Below are positions 23,001 through 36,800 of a stretch of 64,000 nucleotides of DNA, piece after piece. Origin of the DNA: Centroberyx gerrardi (taxonomy: Eukaryota; Chordata; Actinopteri; Beryciformes; Berycidae); NCBI RefSeq assembly GCF_048128805.1, contig NC_135997.1, positions 16,576,116 to 16,640,115 on the forward strand, written 5' to 3'. The notes under the pieces are model-generated. The model did not search any database. It was not told the origin of the DNA and worked only from the letters and a program-made list of their open reading frames with translations. Numbering within the stretch: the stretch's first letter is position 1; the number at the start of each line of letters is the position of its first letter. Position numbers and translations under genes: made by a program.

Positions 23001-24266
23001 AGGTTCAAAACTTTTACATGGGATGTCTTTACCACGTAGTAGAATGCTTATCAGTGCTATTTTCTATTCCTCTTTCAAACAATGAAACAAGATGACATAT
23101 TCCATCTTCAATTTTCCTCATCAAAAACAAAATAAAAAAAAATGTAAGTGCATCATTGTTGTTGCAATGAAAACTTGCATTTTCAAATGTCAATCATCAC
23201 GAGTCAGATGAAATTTAAAATTCCATTACAATAGGGAAGTCCTGACCAATGAACATTCAGAAAAGAAAGCAGACGGTTAGTCGGTTCTGCTTTTGACTGA
23301 CCGACCGACCGACCGACCATCCATAGAGCCCCTGCTGTCGCGGGGCTAAAGAGTTACGCTAGAAATTTTTATAGATCACAAACCTCTTCACTGCAATATA
23401 TGAAGAGGTGCTTGTGATATGAAGCAATTCTGAAAAGTGTTTTCAATAGTTGCATAACTTCTTCTCTTCTTTTGGTGTGCATAGCACCTGCCATGTTTGC
23501 TGTGTTAACATATCTCTGTTGCTGCTTTGTCTCATTGGATTCCCAACTGACGACCAATCTCCTGACACTGTGGTGTTTCTGCTCATGGTATAATCAAAAG
23601 GGGCTTTCTTGTAGGTCAGTGAAGATTTCACTGCATCACTACTGGTCTCTGAGCCATGCTGTCAGACAGAGACACTTCCCTAGAAGTTAGTGATCCGCTT
23701 CCACCACCTAACTTTTTGTGTGGGTAGTACAACAAGCTCAGCAAAAAGTGCAATTAATTTAGCTAAATCTTGAGAAAGACCTTATGTGAAGTAGAAAAGA
23801 AAAGAGAAACAGCTATTATGATTAGGTATGATGTAAGACGATCTTGCACAGTAAGAGGCTACTACTTCCCTAAATCCATTTTGAATCACAATCACTCATA
23901 TCTCCCAACATGGATGGGAGACCAGCAGTGATGCAGTAAGAAAAACTCACTGGCCAATAAGGAGGATGTGCTTCAATAAATCAGAACTCCTCAACTGTAA
24001 TGGACTATTATGATTCAACCTGACAACTGACACTGAGTTTGCCATGCAACATTAATGGTGGCAATTCTAGCTTATGAATAATTAAAATGAGAAGAGCCAA
24101 AAATCTCAATTTTCCATTCATCTTAGGGAAAAATTATTTAAAAATTGAAACATGACATTCAAATTCCAACATGCTATTTTAGAAAGAGGTAATAGAAAAT
24201 AGGACTGTTAAGTGTTACACAGACCTGTAGTGGACTCAGAAAAGTGAGCCCTATAACCACACATCC
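20062..24266. other. Intergenic DNA and mtmr10 3' UTR
   Basis: No exon is recognised. The right part must contain the mtmr10 3' UTR, but the poly(A) site is not clear; the nearest minus-strand AATAAA is at 21400-21405. A fragment reading AGAATCAGAATCACTTATATTG (about 20850-20870) resembles a common fish interspersed repeat. A (GACC)n tract occurs at 23296-23318. Confidence 0.5.
23296..23318. repeat. (GACC)n microsatellite
   Basis: About five tandem GACC units, probably inside the mtmr10 3' UTR. Confidence 0.8.
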
Positions 24267-24887
24267 TCAGAGAGTGTCATTAGCTAGAGTCTCAGTAGAG
24301 AGCCAGATCCTCGCTCCATTCAGAAATTTGCTGATGGGAGTGCCATGGACACTGCGGCGGCACAGGTTTCCCACGGGGGAGAAAGGAAAGGAGGAGCTAA
24401 GGCAGTCTGGAGTTGTGGGAGGTTCATGTGGGGAAGTAGCCTTAAAATACATCCTCGTCTGGTCTGAGGGGGGCCCCCTGGGGCTGGAGAGAGGGGTGCT
24501 GGCTGGAGTGGGCCCCTTATACTGCCGGAGCTGGCTCTGCAGCATCTCGATTTCATCGACCAGCTGGGAGAGCTTGTGGTAGGCTGTGACGGGGCCTCCT
24601 TTGGTGATGCAGGCTTCAGGGACCCAGCGTAAAAAGTAGAGCCGCCAGAGGGCCAGGTGGGAGGGCATGAGCAGGGGAATGAGGAGACCCTGCTGGTCGG
24701 CAGGTCGAGAGAACCAGTCCCTGAAGAAGCGCTCCGATGGGCTCTCCACCACCTCTCTGAGCTGGGCGAAATCAGGCTTCAGCTGTGCCACCAGAGAGCT
24801 GCGGCGGGTCAAGGTATCATTATCATCCTTCAGTCCATTCCGCAGAGCCGAGGGCATTCCCCGCAGTGTCGAACTGTAGGTTTTATG
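24267..24887 (-). CDS. mtmr10: mtmr10 last coding exon
   Basis: Acceptor CCCTCCAG, stop TGA at 24267-24269; residues 564-769. Encodes TYSSTLRGMPSALRNG, a helical QLVDEIEMLQSQLRQYKG segment likely to be coiled coil, then a Ser/Pro-rich part and the conserved FSPVGNLCRRSVHGTPISK end. Confidence 0.96.
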   Translation of the reverse strand, partial: HKTYSSTLRGMPSALRNGLKDDNDTLTRRSSLVAQLKPDFAQLREVVESPSERFFRDWFSRPADQQGLLIPLLMPSHLALWRLYFLRWVPEACITKGGPVTAYHKLSQLVDEIEMLQSQLRQYKGPTPASTPLSSPRGPPSDQTRMYFKATSPHEPPTTPDCLSSSFPFSPVGNLCRRSVHGTPISKFLNGARIWLSTETLANDTL

Positions 24888-27800
24888 CTGGAGGGAAGAC
24901 GCGGAGAGTTAGGTGATTTGCAATTGACAGCCATGACAAACTACCTCTGTGACAGGCTGAGCAGCTTTCTTTCACTGCACTTGTGACTACAACTGATCTT
25001 ACTTTAGATTCAAATTATTTGATAGCCATATAAATTATGCTGGCTTTTGTCAGGTTCTCTTTACAGCTTTATTTGCATTTCAAAGGTTAGCTCCACATCA
25101 AATAAAAAAAATACACTGCAGCATCAATCTGTAATGGCAGTGTATCACCTCCTATTGAAACACTTCCACCCCATTACTGGATAAGTTTACCTTTACATTC
25201 ATTAAACTAAACTTTTGGATTTCCAATTCAGCAATTGATTCAAGAACTGACTGTTTAACAGCTAAACGTCAGTTTCACATGTGTGAGATGTTGAGGCTGT
25301 ACATTTATTCTTGTCCATGGGTGTCATTTTTTCAACATTGAAGTAAAACCAACCTGTATTTTGAGTTATGTTATGAAACGTTGTTGATCGCTTCCAAGTA
25401 GCTATGTAAATATACCTAAAATGTATATGGCCAAACAAAATCTAAAATTGGGGCTTTTTTTTTGCAATGACTTCCAAAAATGTAGCCCATAAACATCTCT
25501 GGACTTTTGAAATGTTGTCAGATTCTCTTCCCAATCATTTTGCATTTCAGTGCATCTCTGGGGATTTGGCTGTGACTATGCTTGGCTTGATGTTAAACTT
25601 GGTTAAACAAGTATCTGGGTCATCAAACCAGTTTTAAATCATCATGCTCCTGAAAGAGAGCTCCAAGTTTGGAAAAAACAAACTACTAACAGACTTCCTT
25701 CTACTGAATTTCAGTTCAACAGGGCAATTAGAAGGGAGAAAAAAAAAATAATGTGGCACTTTATTGATCCCCAAAGGTATAATCTCTTCACTTTTCTCCC
25801 TCCAAGGACGTCAGAGCAGAGGGTCGGCTGGAGAGCAGCACCTCTGGAGCTGGTAGGGACTCAGAGACTCACTCAAGCATACTTCAGCAGGTGGCTGCTT
25901 GCCGACAGGGGGGCTTGAACAGGATCTTCCAGTTGAAGGACAGTCTCTCTGACCACTAACACCCTTGTCATGCTAATGAAGTCCTTCATAGCAATGTTGA
26001 AGCTCTGTAGCAAGAGCATGATGACCCAAAGCTGGTTTTGATAAGCCAGAACCTTGTTTTCTTGTTCTCATTTACCCCAGCTATGTAGTCTGTAGTCCCT
26101 CAGGGAAATATAGTGCCAAATGTAACCACAGTTGAATCCTCATAGAGATACAATGAAATACAAAAGACTGGAGAGAGGAACCTGAGAGTAAGATACAGTG
26201 TCTAGTGATGGTTGAGTTGCAGACTTTTAGTAGTCTTTGCACATTATGAATTTTGGCTACATATGAAAAATTGCCCTTTTATTGAATGGACTTTAAATCT
26301 GTCCAAATGCCCAGGAGATGGGGGATCATGAACAAGGAGGGCTGTAGCTCTTGAGCCATTCATTCAGCATGGTGGAAAATACCTTGAAATTAAAGCTGAT
26401 AGTCTACACTCTAATTTCAAAGTGATTGTGACATTTCCAAAGTAATAATAGTAGGGAGCACAAACATTTACATACTTGTGGAGATCAGTGCCTGGCAAAT
26501 GCTGGCTACAATTAAAAAGCCTTCTTTTTCATAGCGCAATTATGTATATTATATTAGACATATATTTACCTTTGTGCGTCTGAATGTTTTTACTGCTCCG
26601 TTCTGAACGCAGGTGGCTCCCTTGCCAACATACATGGGGTTGTTAAAGAGGGTTTGGTCTTTGATGGAGAACTGTTGTGACCAGTCCCAAACAGGGGGGA
26701 AATGCAGGACCTTCTCCTCTCCTAGACGGATACTCTTACTCTTGGCAAAGTCCTGTGGAGTTAAGACAAGGTTATTGATACTCAGTGTGCCTGTACACAG
26801 TACAAATAATGAATACTTCCTGACTCAAAACTTTTCAGCTTTTCTTTATTTATTTATTTGTAAAACTCTGTAATTAAAACATCCACTTTGGCATTATGGA
26901 TTATTGTGTGTAGATCAATGAGAACAAAACTTGTGTATGCATTTTTGTTTGTTTTTGCTCCATTTTATTCTCATCTAGTCGTAATTTAGTTCTCCTTTAA
27001 CTGTGATTAAATGTGTTTTGGTATTATGTGTCTTTATCATTTGGTGTACAGGACTATCAAAAAACAGTGTACTGTTCTTAATGGGATTTCCTTGTATAAA
27101 TATATAAATGGAATTGAACTGAATAAATATGCTGTAACATGTATGTGTGTCCCTCACCGTTAAGTGCTCGGCATGCTGTCGGGGACAATTGAAGAGGAAG
27201 GTACTAAAGACCGGGATCCACATGCTATCACTCAGTACGGTCAGATAGGTCTCTGTGAACTCAAATGCTGCTGGGTACTGATTCATCATCTGCCACACGC
27301 AATCCAGGAAAAGCATGAACAGTGGAGACTGAGAGACAAAGGACAAAAACAATCATGAGTGTATTAGCAATATCCATTAGAGCCATTCCTCAAGCACAGG
27401 GTTGTTTTCAATCATGCTGCACTGTCATCAGCAGGCATACCTCCTCTTTGTCATTCTTCTTTAAGTGGTTGCATCTGTCCAAGAAGCGATGGCCAGCCAT
27501 CACCCACTCCTTCTGCACCAAGCTCTGAAAGCCAATGAGGCTGCGATAGTGAGGGTCCAACATGAGCTGCACCAGCGAGGACACCACACAGTTCAGGTCT
27601 CTGTCTTCCTCCTCTTTATTGGTGCAGAATGAGAGATACCAGAATGAGAGACACCAGACGTGCATTCAGCAAGTTGTTTGCAAGGAAAGCAGTCAGTTCA
27701 GCGGTCAGTTTGATTGCAACAGGAAGCTACACATTTTTTTTTATACAAGTTGGGTTCACCATGTGCCACATCCTCCCAGCCTCCCCAGTTTGCTAAGACA

Positions 27801-30800
27801 TTCAGCTACAATAAAAAAAAATAAACAAACAACATTTGGCTATGCTAGCAAAAGTTGGTTTATATTCATGATGATCTCAGGACACACAAGGTCATAATGA
27901 ATTCCCAACCACTAGGATGAAAACATACATATATTGTTCCATCATCATTTAACTTCCCAAATTCTGGATGTTTCCCTTTTATCCATATTTTGATATGAAA
28001 TACAAACTAGAAGAAAACAATATGACTTAAGCTCACTTTCCCAATATTTACTGTACTTCTGACTGAGTGATACAATGGTGCGTTTGCATGTTATGTTGCT
28101 CTACGACATCCGGGTTTGAAACCTTGAGCCGTGACTGATACACAGACAGACAAATAAGTGAGACAGAAATAGAGAAATTTACCTTGGAGTATGACTGAAG
28201 CATTCTTTCCATCCAGTAGATACACTATCTCAGCAGAACGCTTCAGGAAGGACCTTGAGTCACAAACAGGACACAAGTACTTGTCAACCAACCTTGAATA
28301 ACAACACTCATACTTTGTGAGGTGTACTGGTATAACACACCAGAGTCTTGTAACACGTGAACAGAGAATCATAGGTAGAGCATAAGTATTTATTTTACTC
28401 CTGGTGTCACTGGTGGGCATATTTGATTTATGTTATACTCGGGGTAGACAGAAAACATTGCATAGTATATTTTTTAGGGAAAATTTTAAATCAAAATTTC
28501 AGAGACATGGATGGCTGGGAAAGATTCTGTAGAACTGAGGGAAAAAACATTGCACAATTCTACCAATATGTACCATTTTACCAAAAAAGAATATAGTAGT
28601 AATATAGTAAATACATAGCATGGACTATCATCCATCATATCCCACCTCACCAAAAAGAGCAAATACAAGTGTTAATGCAGCTATGGTATATTCAAGATGG
28701 CAGAATAATAGAGTCACTTAAACTTCATGCAGGCCGGCAACACTGGCAGCTCAGACGGAGCCAACAAACTGCGCCAGAACATTTACATACCTGACATACT
28801 CCAGCCATTGCGAGTTCTCAATGGATGACAGCCACTTCTCCTCAGACTCCTCAAAAGGATCTGCACACAAAGTCAAAAGAGTCAAAAACTGAAAAATGAC
28901 TTATGTAAAACTCACCAAGGCTTGTCCAGAAATCCTTTCAGTTTAAAAATAACATTTATCCATTAGCTTAGTAAGTCAGTGTTATTGATAACAAGTAAAA
29001 TGAGGCTCACCTATGACACAGATCTGCCTGATTTTTACAAAGGCACTCTGGATTTCCTGGATGTTAGGCAGGTTCTTGTCCAGATCTGACCTGAGGACTT
29101 CACTGCGCTGTGGGTGGCTTTTAGTGATGGCAGTGCAGATTCTACCACAACACAAAGGGGAATAGTCATGATGGGATTAGAGATATACTCAAACAGTTAG
29201 GCCAACGTCTCATCAGTACGTCATATGTGTATTGAGAACATCACCATCAACAGTTTAAGTACTAAAAAATAGGGCTTTAACAAGAATTACCCACTCCCAG
29301 GAATATGAGGTGCAAGAATGGGTGGGGCATATTACTGGGGTCTGACATGTGTTTCTACATATAATCAGTGGTTTACTGTGATAACCACCATTTTTTCATG
29401 CTCCTTTAAAAAGCAGAGTTACAGGCTTGCCAATTTAGAGTTTTAGAGTATTCCCTGTCCAAGTAAAACTGGACAACTAAATTTCACTTGAAAGTGCACC
29501 CTATGTTTCACATATAGTCATGGGATCAATTTTGCATTCAAACATTGCTCAACACCATATCCGCAATCTAAATAAGACGTCTAATGCAAAATGTTGAATA
29601 AATGTTTGCCAGTGACTCAATTTAAGCCAATATTAAACTAAAGGTTGTATATACTTTTGCATGCTGGATTTTTATTTTATTTTCATTTTACACCAACAAA
29701 TACATTTCCCAAATAATTGCACTCTATTTTATTGTAATTATTTTGTAGTATAACAATATATACTCCAAGTTAAAGTGTTCACAAACTTTGGAGCATGGCT
29801 GCATGATGTCTAGCACAGACTCCCACACTATATGCAAGGTCCAGTACGTCCTTGTATCATGTTTGTCTGTTAATATTATGGAACTGTGGGAAGATCAATT
29901 TGTCTGCACAGTTCACCAAATCCTCAAGCAGTTACTGAACCTGGTAAAATAAAGGTATTTTTTTTGACTATCCACTGATGACAGTCTCCTTTCTTCCTTA
30001 CTTCCCCCCACTGCTGCAGCTGAACATCTGCTACCGCTATGGAATCTCAGTGTTGAAAGAGTAAGAATAGAAACACAGATATCTAATAAATATTTTGAAC
30101 ATGTATAAAGTAGGGGGGCTTACACTACCTCTGGTCAACCCTCCTCTGCTGTAATGGATCACTGATGCTGGCCATGCGGACAAGGGCACTCCCATTGGGG
30201 TGATTCCAGCACCACAACTAGAAGGAAGCACGTGCATAAATCAGACAAGGATCGGTGAACGCATTTCAGCCCTCTAAAGCAAATAAATAAACAGACTCTA
30301 CTATAATCACTTAAGTCTAATCATTAATAACTGAAAGGGATAAACAAAGCAGTGAAAAGGGGTTTTCCTGAACAAAGCATGACAAATAGCACAATAACAG
30401 AGCTCATGTACTCACAGGGATGCGCTTATCAGTGAAGAAATATGAGTACTGCTTTAGATCCTGATCTGCCAGGGAAACCGGGACCACAAAGTACTCTGGA
30501 AGGCTGAAGAGGTGGGAGGTAGATTAGAACTGAAAAAATATTTCACTCGACATATCCTTTTACTCACACCTCATACATTTCTTACAGTCCCAACACACAT
30601 TCTTTGTCTTATCGTCCTAGCTTTAATGTTCCAACAGGTTTTCATTCCATACTTTGGCTGCAGTTGTAATACTGTGCAACAATTACACAGGCGACACTTT
30701 CCTCGTGCATAATCATAAACACTCAAACAGGTACATCTTTTTTACAGGATTGTATGTTGCTCCATGTTGGTGAATGTGACAGTGTTGGGCTAATATTGAT

Positions 30801-33800
30801 GAAGACTTAAAGTTAAAGTTAAAGATCAATTGCTCGTTTGCATGGCATTAGTTTGCAGCATCTGTCCCAAATAGCCAAGTTGTACTGGTGAATATCTCTG
30901 GCAGTGAGTTTATTTGTTTGGGTCAGGGAAAACTGCAGACTATACCCCCGGTGCTCCTGCAGCCCCATGTGATGTGTACTGTTTAGTGCAAGCTACTATT
31001 ATGCAACTTTAAGCCTTTTCTCAAATTCCAAATAAAACAATGTGGAATCCAAACTCTGGCACTTGCTGCACTTGGATAAATGGGACATATTGTCCCATAT
31101 AGACTTGCATGTTACACCAAGAAATTTACCAGCTTCTTCTTAAAAAGCAATCATGAAGTGAGCAAAAGATCTTATGATAAAATAAGCTCTCCTGCCATAT
31201 ACACCTAATAAGGATAAAGATTGAAATTTTTATGCACAACAACAGCAGCAACTGATTTTCTCACAAACATATGATCAATAAAGAGTTGATACCTTGGTGA
31301 GATGGCATAACCCTCATTTATGGAGCACACCCTCCACTCTGCAGCACCCGTTCTCTTGATCTCTCGATCCCACTCAGATGGGCGGTCGAAAAGGGGGGTC
31401 TGCAATCCTCCTCCAGGGACTGTACCGTTGATTTGCTCCCCTGGGGATGCAGATATACATACACACTTTCAAATATTTCATGGGTATGTTTCATGCCAAA
31501 ACATGAAGCATGGACTGTGAAAGTGGAATTGACAATTCTGACGTTTCGTTTACTATAAGCATCAACGCCTTTTAGAACCAAGAAAGGATGCACGGCATGC
31601 CAAGTGTGTACCTGAGGATCCATTGTATTGCCTCCCCAGATACTCAAAGCCAAACAGCAGTTGAGGATCAGCGGGATGGCAGTAGTGGGCAATAGCAAGG
31701 CAAACCTGGAATAAAAAAGGTGAAAAGTATTTTCAGACAGGAGGAAACTGTACATACCAATGAGAAATAGGATACACAATACAGTGGAAGTATGATTGTC
31801 TGGTGGAAACCTTGAAACATCAAAAAAAATTACTCATCATCACAACTATTATATGATTGTTGCCCAGTAAACACTTTGACTGAGTTCAGGTTCACTCTCA
31901 GCAAGGCCTGAAATGCACTATGAGGCAAGTTCCTTAATCATACAAAAACAAGAACAAGTGAAACATAGAAAAGCAAATGTTCACAGACAGTCTATTGCTC
32001 TTGGGTTTCAGGACTGAATCTTTCTGTGGCAGGACTACAGAGTCACACAATACAGTCCATTCAGTGGCAAAGCTGTGAATAACACAAGGGGACACAAAAA
32101 GTGTTCATAACAGTGTGTGTGTGTAAGACACTGCTGCTCCCAACTCTGTAATTTCCTAAGGCAAAATAAGCTATTATAGGCTGGCTCCATTCCATATGTC
32201 ACAAAGAAAAACAAGAACTGAGCCCTGTTTTAGGTTCAAACACCATGTAATTACATACATGGTGTCCCCATATAGACACACCAGGAGCGAGGCAGGGCAG
32301 CCAAATCTCCCGTTTAACTATTTCTATACATAATCGAAACTCCATACGTTGCTGTAAGCAGAGCGCAGAACTTAAGGTGTTGACCACTGCACTTTAGTTA
32401 TAAATTACTCAAAGGAGACTGGTTACCAGCCCATGAGATGAGATCAAGGCAGTGCCACACTGTAATGTTGATGTTAGCCAAATATATATAGCAAAATACT
32501 ACCGGTATGTGTTAAGGAGCTCCAAGACCTCTAAAACCTACACACAAATTGCTCCCAGATGAAATGGGAGGGGATCAGAGGTGCGACTGTATACACACTT
32601 TAGGGGCAAACCATAAAGGAGATACACAGCTGCTTAACTGTCATAGGTCATGTAGTGGGACTGCAGGGGTAAGAGCTCCTCGAGAACTTTCCGCACATAA
32701 TTCACAGATATAAATTTACTTCCAGCACTTCCAAACCTCCAGCTTCTACAATGTTTGTAACAGAACCTGGAGTGCAATAGCATCTGTGCTTCCAGAGTGG
32801 AGCAGCCAGAGTGTGAGAGGGCTGAATGTTTTTTTTGTTCCTGCTAGCTGTGTTTTGTATCCAGCAGTCACGTGTTCCCAAGAGTTGGCAGGTTCTGTCC
32901 AAGGTGACAACTTGCTGGTTTGCCTTTTTTGTCTTTCTGCCAGCATACAGACCATAACACTTTCCACAATTAGCTCAACAGGCCTGCAGGGCTTGGTGAG
33001 TCTACTCAAAGCCTAATGCTAGTTACCACAACAGCTAGGCCTATTACAAAGCTGACTGATGTAACCAGGGAAGCCATTCATTCCTTACTAAAAAAGGGAA
33101 AACACAAATAGTGGTGAAAACAAATCATCAATACATCCTAATCTATGATGACTAACGGCCATTTTTCACAGGCCTACTGGAACTTTGAGCTGAGCTTTAC
33201 TTTGAAGAATGAAACATCTGTGCCTCTAATCTGTCCGAGTCAGACTCCCATTGCCAGGCAGCATAAGATCAAAATTACCAATTACTGTTTTATAGAGTTG
33301 TGAAAATGTTTCCTTGTATTTCTCTTGTATTTTTTTTTTTTTTTTTAAACAAAAAATACTTAAAACTGATGCCAATATTATGCAGATGCAAAACAGGCAA
33401 CTATTATATAATATTGGTGTGGTTAAATATCTGTTGGGCCCCAGTTCCTCTACTATTTATTAATAGCAAAGAGGAAGAATACCCCTTGTATCTCCACAAG
33501 CATGGGATGAAAGATGAGCGGGAGTTGTTGTAAAAAGCAACTTCTCATTTCATTCTCATTTTCTTCCCCCTTGAGCTAAACTCCCATTGGCTGTTACCAG
33601 GATCACTATCAGATCTCAATCTCGGTAAGTCTTTTGATCACTTCATACTATGCAAGCCAAGCCAGGCCGGACAAAATCAATCACTTTTGAAAAAATCTTG
33701 TTGGCCTCCAACTGGTCCTAAGTCAACGGGAGGGCCAAAGTCTCCAGTCTTGAGCCGGTTCACACTACAGTAGGGTTGTTCGATATCCAAAAATGACACA

Positions 33801-36800
33801 TTATCACATTACCTAATGAAACATTTCCGATGGCCAATGACAGCTGATGTCATCAGCTGTTTTCTTCCCAAATATTTGTTGTTGATTTAGATAAGCAGTG
33901 CTATTTTATTTGAGTCATTGTTTTTACTATTTTTACTCCTTCATCCCATGACCCACCTGGGCCCAACGCTGGTGAGGAGTTTGAAAAGCACTAAGCTGAC
34001 GTTTGTAAAAGAGGCTGTTATACATTTACTGGGTTTAAAGGAAGCATTAAGATTTCTGTTTATACTCTTTATGAAATCAAACAAATTATAGTGATTTTGG
34101 TCTGGGTTAACTTCAGGACCGCTCACCTTTTTGGCGCTCTCAGGCCCAGCTTCATCAAAGCAGAACCTTACGATGCGAAAGTCTTTGCAGTACAGGATGA
34201 GCTCAGTGGGGTTGAATTTCAGCTTCTGGTTTGACCCCAGCACTTTCTTCTTCCCCTTTGTATCATTCACTGAGAGGAACAAACACAGAACATGAGTGGA
34301 AAGCTCCAAATAATGAACAAGTATTACACGTAATGTCAGCTATGGACACAAACAAATTTTGTACACGAACAAAAAATTATTAATAAAAATAAGGTAATGT
34401 TGGGAAATCAAATATATGCTCTTCAATTCAAACTACTAAGAATGCATCAGAAGAGTATTTGTTTGAGAGTTATGCTAAAATTACTCATAGCACTTTACTT
34501 GAAGCGAATTGTGTGGCACCTCAACTTCAACAGGAGAACGAAAAAAGCACAAGTTACATTGCAACATACAGTGTTTAAGTGTGAACAGTTTCTGGTATTT
34601 AAATTACAAATTACTTTCCCCATTTAAAGTTTGCATCTTATTCAACTGTTGGTCTGGGAATGCACCACCACCTTTGACAGTTTTTTCTTGACTGTGTGAA
34701 TTCAGTGTTTTTAAGTGTTAAACAACAAATTGCACCCAATTTTAACAAAAATGTCTTAAAAGTTGCATGTTAACTAAGTCACTGGAGAGCCACACGTCTC
34801 TTACCAACTCTTTTAAGCAATTTATCTTGCAATCTTTCATCTTGAATAGCCTACACAAAGTAGGCTAATTGATAATTTGCTCACATGCAAACATCACTAA
34901 AAAAAAGTATATCACTAAAAACTTCTCTATGATGCTTCTTAAAAAAAAAAAAGGAAATTCTTCAAACATGGCTAAACTTGCCATTTCTACCAGACAAAAT
35001 GTGCAATGAAATAAGACAACGTTGCGATCAGGGGAGAAGAGCAGCACATCAGAGTCTAACCTCATCCCTTAGTCTCACTGTTGACGTTCCTACACATGTG
35101 CACACTGGACAAATCCCATAATGATTATGTTGTCTCTAATAGCCAAGTTCAGAGAGGTCAAACATCCATTAATAAAGGGTTTTTCCAAACCAGCGCTATT
35201 ACAAAGGGCATTTGAATGGAACACAGACTGGGGAAAACAAAGCCTCATGCTCCATCAGTTTAACACAACAAACCCTCGGTCTGAGCGGTCGCCCTTGCCG
35301 TGTCAGCAAAGGACAGCAATGAGATATATAAACAAGGCTAATCCCAGCCAGGCCGCCCTGCCACCACCCACCGCCTGAGCTGTGACATCAGTTGTGGACA
35401 CATTAACAGATCACTGACCAGGGAGGAGCAACCGACCAGACCAGACAGTCACTCATACTGTCCAAAGTTAATGAGGTGTTGTCTGGGCCTGTCTACTTTT
35501 GATTATCATTGCAGATCAATCAGGTAAAAAGACTTGGCTGAGATGCTAGAAATGATTACTGATTATGTTCTTTAGATTTGTCAGCCAGCTGGAAAACAAA
35601 AACAAGCTAGCGCATAGACTGCATAACAACTTAGAATTCAATAACTCTAAATAGGACGGAGCGATAATTCAATGTTATCGTTTAGCGTCTTACATGTCGT
35701 GATGATTTGGTGATTTTGGGATATCGTGACAGACAATTCTGAAGTCTAAATTGATAACAAGCCAATGTTTTGTTTTGTTTGACATCACGCCTAACATTAC
35801 CATTCGGTTCAGTGAGATGGACCATCAATTTGATATTTAGCATGTGATTTTGCATATGTGAGCCATATCAAGATATACATTGATATGGAAAAGAAATCTT
35901 TATTATTACAGCCATGTATAGCCATTTAATCCTGCCCTAACTCTAACATATGTACTTACAAGCTGGGAAGCAATTCAAGCTCTTCGACTGGGTTCTTACC
36001 TCTGACACAGTTGTGGGAAATGTGAATGGTAGGTCAATTATTTCACACTGGCTAGAATGCAACTGATTTACATATCTACAACTTCTTGGACGGGGTGCAA
36101 CGGTACTTGTCAATAAACAGACTCGCTAGTGATTTGAAAAGCTATAATAGCTAAATCCATTGCAGGTTGTCTTATTACTTTTGTAACTGCAAATACACAT
36201 GAAGCAAAACCCCACAATTAAAAAAAGTTGTTCAGTTTCACTGTGTTGGGAAATCCCAACACACAGAGCCGTACATAATTTCCTCATGCCATGTTGTGCC
36301 GCTTCCCCTTCGCCTCATCAATAATAACTCTATTCCGTTTCCTCCTTGTTACTCGTCTCTCAAATCTTTTTGGTTTTCTCTCACTTTTTTCTCTTTCTTT
36401 CTCACTCATCTACTCAGAGTTGAGCAGCTTGTCAAAGCTGGCGCTGCACGATTCAAAACCTTTCAACAAACCTCTTCTTACAACAATACATATGTTTCAA
36501 ATTCTCATAACTGTGTTCTGTCATTGCTCTGTGTCCAACTCCGCTGCAATGGATTTTGGTCATTGTAGTTCGATGTCACATTACAACACAGCCAACTAGT
36601 GTGAGGAGATGGCAATTGCATTATAAAGTACTTATTAACGCATGCTCTCCTTGAGTTTTACGAACTATTCCACACAAACTTATTAGGAACCTGTAAGATT
36701 AGTTCTGGAAAAAAGGCGAGAAAGACATGCAGTATACTTGAAGGTTACTTTCCATATTGGGCCAGACTGCTGTATGCATTTTCAGTATGTTTGCCACTAA

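Noticed and set aside
33771..33800. Possible fourth hAT end (TAGGGTTGTTCGATATCC)
   Set aside because: No matching inverted end or duplication could be found nearby.
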